From: Cocleimonas sp.
GTDB lineage: Bacteria > Pseudomonadota > Gammaproteobacteria > Thiotrichales > Thiotrichaceae
Reading direction: 5' to 3'
Assembly: GCA_023145485.1 (NCBI GenBank)
Contig: JAGLDT010000021.1
Location: 1 to 8,055, forward strand
DNA: 8,055 nt
Numbering within the stretch: position 1 is the stretch's first letter; the number at the start of each line of letters is the position of its first letter. The notes under the pieces were generated by a model. It was not told where the DNA came from. It saw only the letters and a list, made by a program, of their open reading frames with translations, and ran no database searches. Below, piece after piece: positions 1-5,467 of the stretch. The position numbers were made by a program, and so were the translations under genes.

Positions 1-30
1 AATAAACAGCGCGAAAAATATTTTTGACTC

Positions 31-242
31 GTAACTTCTCATAATCCACAGGCACGTTTAAAATCAATAGGTTGCGCTGGTGTAAAAACAGTCAGATTGA
101 TTTTTAACACGCGTAAGTTATTGATTTTCACTTTTCGGAAAGCGAAAAAGTGAAATTCAGCTAGAAAAAAAATCATTTTTGAATTTTATAAGTTCTTTAA
201 GTTATTGTTTTATAAGGCTACCTGTAAGTTATGAGAAGTTAC
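31..242. repeat. Inverted-repeat-bounded element, MITE-like
   Basis: The 14-mer GTAACTTCTCATAA at 31-44 recurs as its exact reverse complement at 229-242. After three mismatched positions the match resumes with ACAGG (48-52) against CCTGT (221-225), giving 19 of 22 matching positions at the ends. The interior is AT-rich, has no ORF, and contains a smaller inverted pair (60-69 against 119-128) and a hairpin at 126-155 close to the centre. This is the architecture of a miniature inverted-repeat transposable element or the remnant of an insertion sequence. No target-site duplication is visible in the flanks, and no second copy lies in this window, so the mobile-element reading is an inference. 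A large regulatory or structured RNA is the alternative. Confidence 0.5.
126..155. repeat. Hairpin in the centre of the inverted-repeat element
   Basis: TTTCACTTTTCG at 126-137 pairs with CGAAAAAGTGAAA at 143-155, leaving one bulged A and a 5-nt loop (GAAAG). The stem sits within about 4 bp of the midpoint between the outer repeats. No U-tract follows directly on the plus strand, so it does not look like an ordinary intrinsic terminator. Confidence 0.5.
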
Positions 243-428
243 ACCAATTTAGCCTTTTTCAAGGTCTGTTCTTAAAAGTGTACGGTAGTGAAGTCAAAAT
301 TAGATCATATTAAGGAAATAACAATTTATAATTTATACAATCTTGCCCTTGTTAAGACAGTACTTATTTTATAACAAGCAAAAAGAGATGCTAGAATGTC
401 GCACCGTTCATCTTTTGAAGACATCCCT

Positions 429-1775
429 ATGAAACAACCAGAATTACTCGCACCTGCGGGAACATTAAAAATGATGCGTTATGCCTTTGCCTATGGTGCT
501 GATGCTGTTTATGCAGGGCAACCACGCTATAGTCTGCGTGCGCGTAATAATGAGTTTATGAACGACAATCTAGCTATCGGTATTCAAGAAGCTCATGATC
601 TAGGCAAAAAACTCTTTGTTGCAGCGAATACCATGCCACATAACAGCAAAGTAAAAACATTTCTTGATGATCTAACACCTGTGATTGAAATGAAGCCTGA
701 TGCCCTCATTATGGCTGATCCTGGTTTGATTATGATGGTTAAGGACAAATTCCCTGACGTTCCACTGCATCTATCCGTACAGTCTAATACGGTTAATTAT
801 GCCACGGTTAAATTCTGGCAAGATTATGGTATGGAGCGAATTATTTTATCACGTGAATTATCGCTGGATGAAGTTGAAGAAATTCGTCAGCAATGCCCTG
901 ATATTGAACTAGAAGTCTTTGTTCATGGCGCATTATGTATTGCCTATTCAGGGCGGTGTTTGCTGTCTGGTTATTTCAATCATCGTGACCCTAACCAAGG
1001 GACTTGCACCAACTCCTGTCGCTGGGAATACTCAGCTAAACCTGCGGTACAAACAGAGGAAGGCGTCATTGTCCCACCTTCTGAAGCCGTATTACCTGCT
1101 AGCGCACTGAACAATGCAGGTTGTGGTGATCAAGAAAGGCATCCTTTAGCAGATCAAATCTATTTTCTAGAAGAAAAGCAACGCCCTGGGGAGCTTATGC
1201 CGATCACAGAAGATGAGCATGGCACCTATATTATGAATTCAAAAGATCTGCGAGCAGTAGAGCATATAAAACGTCTCACAGAAATAGGAATTGATTGCTT
1301 TAAAATAGAAGGGCGAACCAAATCACATTACTATACCGCACGAACGACTCAATCTTATCGTCAAGCCATTAATGATGCCGTAGCTGGGCGTGAGTTTGAT
1401 GATAAATTACTTGGCACATTAGAAAACCTAGCCAATCGTGGCTATACCGATGGTTTTTTCAAGCGACATCATACCCATGAATATCAAAACTATATTGAAA
1501 ATGCCTCCAAAGAAAACCGTCAGCAGTTTGTTGCTGAGATGATCAGTGCCGATATTGAAAAGGGTACTATTGATGTTGAAGTAAAAAACCGTTTTAAAGT
1601 GGGTGATCGTTTACAACTAGTGATGCCTGATGGTAATAATAAAGAAATAGAATTAACTTCAATGACCAATCTTAAAGGTGAAGTCATGGACGTTGCACCA
1701 GGTAGCGGGTATCAAATGCGTCTGCCGATTGCAGGCATTGAGACTGATAAACTATTAATTGCACGGATTATGTGA
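429..1775 (+). CDS. trhP: tRNA uridine-34 hydroxylase TrhP (YegQ), peptidase U32 family
   Basis: TrhP forms 5-hydroxyuridine at the wobble position of tRNA, the first step towards cmo5U/mcmo5U, and in E. coli this depends on prephenate. The 448-residue product closely resembles E. coli YegQ (about 453 aa) throughout, starting with KPELLxPAGT and including AFAYGADAVYAGQPRYSLR, HGALCxAYSGRCLLSGY and NSKDLRA. Four conserved cysteines, C170, C177, C193 and C197, lie in the U32 signature region. By analogy with UbiU/UbiV they are candidate Fe-S ligands. The FKIEGR motif is at 291-296 and a C-terminal U32 domain runs from about 363 to 448. I chose ATG 429 because homologues begin there. An in-frame ATG at 396 would add 11 residues, and neither start has a strong Shine-Dalgarno. 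The protein is cytosolic. It converges with aroC. Family identity is firm; the exact start is less so. Confidence 0.95.
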   Translation: MKQPELLAPAGTLKMMRYAFAYGADAVYAGQPRYSLRARNNEFMNDNLAIGIQEAHDLGKKLFVAANTMPHNSKVKTFLDDLTPVIEMKPDALIMADPGLIMMVKDKFPDVPLHLSVQSNTVNYATVKFWQDYGMERIILSRELSLDEVEEIRQQCPDIELEVFVHGALCIAYSGRCLLSGYFNHRDPNQGTCTNSCRWEYSAKPAVQTEEGVIVPPSEAVLPASALNNAGCGDQERHPLADQIYFLEEKQRPGELMPITEDEHGTYIMNSKDLRAVEHIKRLTEIGIDCFKIEGRTKSHYYTARTTQSYRQAINDAVAGREFDDKLLGTLENLANRGYTDGFFKRHHTHEYQNYIENASKENRQQFVAEMISADIEKGTIDVEVKNRFKVGDRLQLVMPDGNNKEIELTSMTNLKGEVMDVAPGSGYQMRLPIAGIETDKLLIARIM

Positions 1776-1815
1776 GGCTTATAACCCCGCTTAAATGGAT
1801 AACCTATAACCAGCC

Positions 1816-1844
1816 TCTACTCAAAAACTAGTTCTTTGAGTAGA
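1816..1844. terminator. Hairpin between convergent trhP and aroC
   Basis: A perfect 10-bp dyad, TCTACTCAAA at 1816-1825 and TTTGAGTAGA at 1835-1844, encloses a 9-nt loop. It lies 40 bp past the trhP stop and 15 bp past the aroC stop, where a shared bidirectional terminator is expected. Neither strand shows a clear U-tract after the stem, so intrinsic termination is uncertain. It may instead protect 3' ends. Confidence 0.45.
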
Positions 1845-1859
1845 ATCGAAAATAATTCG

Positions 1860-2957
1860 CTAAAGTGATGCGGGTATATCCCTAAGTGCTGTCGTGACAT
1901 CGAGATTCTGCGCTCGATGGCGCATGACATGATCCATAATTGTAATTGCTAACATCGCCTCACAAATGGGCGTTGCACGAATACCAACACAAGGGTCATG
2001 ACGACCTTTAGTCACTACCTCAACGGCTTCCCCTTCAAGATTTACCGTTTTTCCTGGAATGCGCATACTTGATGTAGGTTTGAAGGCAGTATGTACTACT
2101 AAGTCCTGCCCTGATGTAATCCCTCCAAGTGTTCCGCCTGCTTGATTACCATCAAATCCATCAATGCTAATCTCATCGCGATGCTCTGTACCTTTTTGGG
2201 TCACACAGTCAAAACCTGCACCAATTTCCACCCCTTTAGCCGCATTAATACTCATCATAGAATGAGCGATGTCGGCATCAATACGATCAAAAATAGGCTC
2301 GCCTAAACCAGGCGGAATATTGGACGCAATAACCGTTATTTTTGCCCCAATGGAGTTCCCTTCTTTACGCAAAGCATCCATATAGGCTTCCATTTCAGGT
2401 ACTTTATCCGCATCTGGGCAAAAGAAAGGATTATTTCTAATCTCATTCCAATCATGTTGTTCGGCTTTAATCGGGCCTAATTGAGACAAATAACCTCGAA
2501 CTTCAATCCCATGTTTTTCTTGTAAATATTTTTTAGCAATAGCCCCTGCCGCCACACGCATCGCAGTCTCGCGTGCTGAAGAGCGCCCACCACCACGATA
2601 ATCACGAAAACCGTATTTTTTATAATAGGTATAATCGGCATGACCAGGACGAAAACGATCCATAATATCGGAGTAGTCTTTTGAACGTTGATCAACATTA
2701 TGAATAATCAATGCAATCGGTGTACCCGTTGTTTTACCTTCAAACACACCTGATAATATCTGCACCTGATCTGGCTCACGACGTTGCGTGGTATGGCGAC
2801 TAGTTCCTGGTTTGCGCAAATCTAAATCACCTTGAATATCACCTTCTGATAATTCCATATTGGGAGGGCATCCGTCGACAATGCAACCGATGGCGGGACC
2901 ATGACTTTCTCCAAAGGAGGTCACGGTGAATAATTTTCCGTAGCTATTTCCTGACAT
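1860..2957 (-). CDS. aroC: Chorismate synthase
   Basis: AroC converts 5-enolpyruvylshikimate-3-phosphate to chorismate, the last step of the shikimate pathway, using reduced FMN; it acts in the cytosol. The 365-residue product matches E. coli AroC (about 361 aa) along its length. GESHG is at 16-20 with conserved H19, TTQRREPDQV at 56-65, RPGHADYTY at 103-111 with conserved H106, RGGGRSSARETAMRVAAGAI at 121-140, the glycine-rich NQAGGTLGGITSG at 271-283, and RHDPCVGIRATP at 319-330. All signature regions are intact. The start at 2957 gives MSGNSYGKLF, which aligns with E. coli MAGNTIGQLF. The frame stays open to 3146, but that extension has no homology and would overlap rpiA. The Shine-Dalgarno is weak: AGGT lies 12 nt from the ATG. 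The gene is divergent from rpiA and convergent with trhP. Confidence 0.98.
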   Translation of the reverse strand: MSGNSYGKLFTVTSFGESHGPAIGCIVDGCPPNMELSEGDIQGDLDLRKPGTSRHTTQRREPDQVQILSGVFEGKTTGTPIALIIHNVDQRSKDYSDIMDRFRPGHADYTYYKKYGFRDYRGGGRSSARETAMRVAAGAIAKKYLQEKHGIEVRGYLSQLGPIKAEQHDWNEIRNNPFFCPDADKVPEMEAYMDALRKEGNSIGAKITVIASNIPPGLGEPIFDRIDADIAHSMMSINAAKGVEIGAGFDCVTQKGTEHRDEISIDGFDGNQAGGTLGGITSGQDLVVHTAFKPTSSMRIPGKTVNLEGEAVEVVTKGRHDPCVGIRATPICEAMLAITIMDHVMRHRAQNLDVTTALRDIPASL

Positions 2958-3063
2958 GTACTTAATTGTACCTGAGTACATCAACCAGTTCAGATTAAAT
3001 CGATGTTGTAGGCGTATTAGTTCAGGTACTATACAGATATTTAAAAAATAGAGGAAAAACAGG
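2958..3063. promoter_or_regulatory. Divergent aroC-rpiA regulatory region with repeated motifs
   Basis: This 106-bp gap must carry the start signals of both genes. GTAC occurs four times (2958, 2968, 2976 and 3026). GTACCTGA at 2968-2975 is the exact inverse of TCAGGTAC at 3022-3029, and AGTTCAG is repeated directly at 2987-2993 and 3019-3025. The right-hand half-site lies just ahead of the putative rpiA -10, and the left-hand one lies over the aroC leader close to its start. An operator shared by both genes is possible, but chance cannot be excluded for such short motifs. Confidence 0.35.
3006..3035 (+). promoter_or_regulatory. Putative sigma-70 promoter of rpiA
   Basis: TTGTAG (3006-3011) and TATACA (3030-3035) are separated by 18 bp and lie 28 bp upstream of the rpiA start. 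Both hexamers are partial matches (3/6 and 4/6). Position and spacing are plausible, but the match is weak. Confidence 0.35.
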
Positions 3064-3717
3064 ATGACACAAGATGAAATGAAAAAAGCGGCAGCAGCTG
3101 CTGCAATAGAATATGTTGAACCAGGTATGGTCGTTGGTATTGGCACTGGCTCAACGGCTAATCATTTTATTGACCTGCTAGCAGAAATAAAACATAAAAT
3201 TGATGCAACGGTGGCTAGCTCTATCGCTAGTGCAGATCGTTTAAAAGCACATGGCATTACCGTTTTAGATTTAAATAATGCAGGGACTCTATCGCTCTAT
3301 GTTGATGGGGCAGATGAGTCAAATAAAAGCCTGCATTTAATTAAAGGCGGTGGTGGCGCCTTAACCCGTGAAAAAATCGTTGCAGCAGCGAGTGAAAAAT
3401 TTGTCTGTATTGCGGACGAAACGAAGTTAGTGGATACCCTAGGTAACTTTCCACTACCTGTTGAAGTTATTCCAATGGCACAAAGTTATATTGGACGGGA
3501 GATCGTAAAAATGGGTGGAATACCCAAACTACGTGAAGGTTTTACCACTGATAATGGCAATATTATTATTGATGTGCATGGAATGGAAATAACCGATGCA
3601 ATAAAAACAGAAGCTGATTTTAATAAGCTTGCAGGCGTTGTTACAATAGGCTTATTTGCTTCTCGACCTGCGGATGTATTGATATTAGGGACACCAACTG
3701 GCGCAGTAACGGTTTAA
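3064..3717 (+). CDS. rpiA: Ribose-5-phosphate isomerase A
   Basis: RpiA interconverts ribulose 5-phosphate and ribose 5-phosphate in the non-oxidative pentose phosphate pathway, supplying ribose for nucleotides; it is cytosolic. The 217-residue product matches E. coli RpiA (219 aa) from MTQDE onward. The phosphate-binding GIGTGSTA is at 26-33 and YVDGADE at 79-85. The active-site residues known in E. coli, D81, D84, K94 and E103, fall at the same numbers here (DGAD, IKGGGG and TREK motifs). FPLPVEVIPMA is at 129-139 and TDNGN at 162-166. A GAGG Shine-Dalgarno at 3051-3054 sits 9 nt before the ATG. The gene is divergent from aroC and convergent with the DUF4202 gene, so it is probably transcribed alone. 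Confidence 0.97.
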   Translation: MTQDEMKKAAAAAAIEYVEPGMVVGIGTGSTANHFIDLLAEIKHKIDATVASSIASADRLKAHGITVLDLNNAGTLSLYVDGADESNKSLHLIKGGGGALTREKIVAAASEKFVCIADETKLVDTLGNFPLPVEVIPMAQSYIGREIVKMGGIPKLREGFTTDNGNIIIDVHGMEITDAIKTEADFNKLAGVVTIGLFASRPADVLILGTPTGAVTV

Positions 3718-3721
3718 GGAC

Positions 3722-3772
3722 TGGCTACCGATTTAAGCTGGAAAAATGCGTTGTAGCCTAAATCGATAGCCA
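3722..3772. terminator. Long hairpin after rpiA
   Basis: TGGCTACCGATTTAAGC at 3722-3738 pairs with GCCTAAATCGATAGCCA at 3756-3772: 17-nt arms with two mismatches and a 17-nt loop. It begins 5 nt after the rpiA stop and ends 7 nt before the stop of the convergent DUF4202 gene. On the plus strand it is followed by A residues rather than T residues, and the minus strand has no U-tract after it either. It probably separates the convergent transcripts, but it is not a canonical intrinsic terminator. Confidence 0.45.
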
Positions 3773-3778
3773 AAAAAA

Positions 3779-4387
3779 TTACGCTAACGCTTCCTGAATT
3801 AAAGGCACTAAGGTCTCTGGTAATTCTATTTTTCCTGATAGTGCAAACTCATGTGCCTGTGGTGACATTTTATTCCATGTTCTTTGGATAATATCAATCC
3901 ATTTTTCTTTATCGTATTCTGTTGAGAATTTTCTATAAAAATCTAGCATATAGAACTGAAGAAAAACGAGTGCTGCAATATCTTCAACAATTTGTGTATC
4001 AGAGTTTGTTTTTAATGATTTCTTTGCAACTGCAAGCTTAACCCGTTCAATAAAAACATCGTCATAGCCTGCCTGTTGCAATAAATTAGCCGTTGTTTCT
4101 GCATGGAATTTATAAAGATTTGTTCGCCAAAGATGATAACCCTTGCGATTCATTGGGTAGTCTTTACGTGGAGACTTCCAGCGTTGAATATGCTGCGCCC
4201 TCACCGCTAATTTTGCAACATCATCAGCATCAGGCAAATAAACAGCAATCATATCGCTCATCCGCTGTCCATAAAGCAATTCTTTCGCTATTTTTTGATC
4301 ATCGACTAATTCAATGTTTGGATCTTCACTATTTGCGACATCAATTAATTCAACCGCCTTATTATACTGTTGTTGTGCTTCTGTCAT
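3779..4387 (-). CDS. DUF4202 family protein, function unknown
   Basis: The 202-residue product looks soluble and helical, with no signal peptide or membrane segment. It resembles the DUF4202 family, whose hallmark is a run of invariant polar and aromatic residues: here RAQHIQRWKSPRKDYPM at 63-79, RKGYHLWR at 81-88, FHAETTANLLQQAGY at 94-108 and AKKSLKTNSDTQIVEDIAALV at about 121-141. Such conservation of H66, R69, W70, R74, R81, W87, R88, H95, K123, E135 and D136 suggests an enzyme or ligand-binding pocket, but no activity is known to me. I chose the start at 4387 because a clear AGGGA lies 7 nt upstream; the frame remains open to 4462 without support. The gene lies 71 bp downstream of the DUF533-like gene on the same strand and may also have its own promoter. 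Confidence 0.85.
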   Translation of the reverse strand: MTEAQQQYNKAVELIDVANSEDPNIELVDDQKIAKELLYGQRMSDMIAVYLPDADDVAKLAVRAQHIQRWKSPRKDYPMNRKGYHLWRTNLYKFHAETTANLLQQAGYDDVFIERVKLAVAKKSLKTNSDTQIVEDIAALVFLQFYMLDFYRKFSTEYDKEKWIDIIQRTWNKMSPQAHEFALSGKIELPETLVPLIQEALA

Positions 4388-4413
4388 GACCACGTCCCTA
4401 CTTAAAATAGAGC

Positions 4414-4441
4414 ATTGTAGGCAATTACGGTTACAACACAA
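4414..4441 (-). promoter_or_regulatory. Putative promoter of the DUF4202 gene
   Basis: Reading the minus strand, TTGTGT (4436-4441) and TACAAT (4414-4419) are separated by 16 bp. TACAAT matches five of six consensus -10 bases, while the -35 matches only in its first three. The site lies in the 71-bp gap upstream of the start at 4387, allowing transcription independent of the DUF533-like gene. Confidence 0.4.
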
Positions 4442-4458
4442 TCTATTTGAAGTATAAA

Positions 4459-5109
4459 TCAAGCATAGAGCAAGGGTGCACCCAGTCTGTCATGAATATT
4501 ATTACTCGCTTCATTGGATATATTTAATGCTTTTGCTAATTTATCTAAATAAAGTGCTTCTGGCTTAGAATCAAGATTAATAGCAAGCAGTGACATTAAA
4601 TAAACCTGTTCCTCCATACCATTTGGCACACTGTCAATAACACCTTGAATATCCAATGGTGCCTGAACTTCCTGACGTACCATTTCAAGCTCTTCCTCTG
4701 GTGCTTCTTTAAGTTGCTCAAGAATTTTGGTCTGTTCCGCCGCATCAATTTTACCATCAGCTTTTGCGGCATTGACCATTGCATGCAAGAGTACTCTTGC
4801 CTGTTGGTCTTGTTCTACCGTTGCCTCTGGATCTTTACCCTGAATAGCATCATTAAACATGCTGGCAAAATCTTTACTGCTATTGTTTTTTACTTGCTGG
4901 GTATCTTGGGGTGGGCTACCACCAGCTAGGGAACCTAGTAAGCCACCTAAACCACCGACCTTTCCTGCATTTGCTCCACCACCTAATAAGCCTCCAAGAC
5001 CATCGATCAAACTGCCTCGGTTTGAAGAACCATTCCCCATAATTTTACCAACACCTTTAGCCACTAAAATACCCATTGCAACTTTGCCTAATGTTCCCAG
5101 CATACTCAT
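4459..5109 (-). CDS. DUF533 / TerB-like protein (YebE-type)
   Basis: The 216-residue product has three parts. An N-terminal hydrophobic or amphipathic stretch (about 4-25, LGTLGKVAMGILVAKGVGKI) may associate with the inner membrane. A Gly/Leu-rich linker (about 37-64) repeats GGLLG. A C-terminal helical domain (about 95-212) carries ARVLLHAMVNAAKADGKID and a second LAINLDSKPEALYLDKLAKAL unit. The C-terminal part resembles E. coli YebE and the TerB-like fold, where the ADGxID loop is acidic and may bind metal. The molecular function is not established. ATG 5109 is preferred: AGGGA lies 7 nt upstream. A second ATG two codons later (5103) is possible, and the open frame up to 5244 has no support. 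The gene precedes the DUF4202 gene and is divergent from ppx. Confidence 0.85.
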   Translation of the reverse strand: MSMLGTLGKVAMGILVAKGVGKIMGNGSSNRGSLIDGLGGLLGGGANAGKVGGLGGLLGSLAGGSPPQDTQQVKNNSSKDFASMFNDAIQGKDPEATVEQDQQARVLLHAMVNAAKADGKIDAAEQTKILEQLKEAPEEELEMVRQEVQAPLDIQGVIDSVPNGMEEQVYLMSLLAINLDSKPEALYLDKLAKALNISNEASNNIHDRLGAPLLYA

Positions 5110-5467
5110 TTTGTTTTCCCTTTGTAATAATCTTGATTTGTTTCTAATGATAGTAGTAGTTTTAAAAAAATACTGTACTTTCATGCAATTATTGTGAGTA
5201 AATTTCTCTCTATTTATCGAAAGCTTATGTTGGATCAGCATCAATCACCTTGATGATTAATATTTGCTCTCCCTTTGATAAATTACAAACGCCAGTACAT
5301 CAACCTACGAAAAACTCTTTTTTTTATTCTAATTCGATATACTATCTTTCATTAAGATTTTGGGGATTTGTAACCGCTGTCAATTATTGGAAAACTAATC
5401 CATTGCTATCGACAGAGATTAGGAAGTTACAAGAATGTACTTATTTATGACAGTTCAGGAGTAATAA
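5110..5467. promoter_or_regulatory. Gene-free divergent region between DUF533-like gene and ppx
   Basis: This 358-bp AT-rich stretch should hold promoters for both flanking genes. TATACT at 5338-5343 is a fair plus-strand -10 hexamer but lacks a good -35. CATCAA/TTGATG forms a small stem-loop at 5239-5255. CTGTCATAAAT, one half of a PhoB-type box, reads on the minus strand at 5443-5453, but no second half follows. A 66-codon frame from TTG 5250 to 5450 has no recognisable homology or ribosome-binding site and is not called as a gene. Confidence 0.4.

Larger units (their letters stand above)
1..428. other. Gene-free region upstream of trhP
   Basis: No credible coding sequence lies here on either strand. 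The left part holds the inverted-repeat element annotated separately at 31-242. The remaining stretch (243-428) is AT-rich and should hold the trhP promoter. A weak candidate is TTGTTA at 349-354 with TATAAC at 370-375, but the 15-bp spacing is short, so I do not call it as a promoter. The left edge of the window cuts off whatever gene precedes it. Confidence 0.6.

Noticed and set aside
225..242. Lox-like resemblance of GTAACTTCTCATAA to a recombinase arm
   Set aside because: Similarity is limited to a few bases, the arms are 184 bp apart rather than 8, and no recombinase gene is present.
2958..3146. N-terminal extension of the aroC frame (63 codons)
   Set aside because: Overlaps rpiA on the opposite strand and has no chorismate synthase homology; conserved AroC starts at 2957.
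3971..4192. DUF4202 protein as an HD-type phosphohydrolase
   Set aside because: Spacing of H66, H95 and D136 is suggestive, but the diagnostic HD doublet is absent.
4388..4462. Upstream extension of the DUF4202 frame
   Set aside because: Cys-rich, unlike the rest of the protein, and overlaps the DUF533-like stop; the start at 4387 has a good ribosome-binding site.
4859..5197. Proline-rich plus-strand frame
   Set aside because: It is the antisense reading of the glycine-rich part of the DUF533-like gene.
5110..5244. Upstream extension of the DUF533-like frame
   Set aside because: No homology; a strong AGGGA sits just before ATG 5109.
5250..5450. 66-codon plus-strand frame starting at TTG
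   Set aside because: No Shine-Dalgarno, no recognisable domain and AT-driven composition; it lies in a promoter region.
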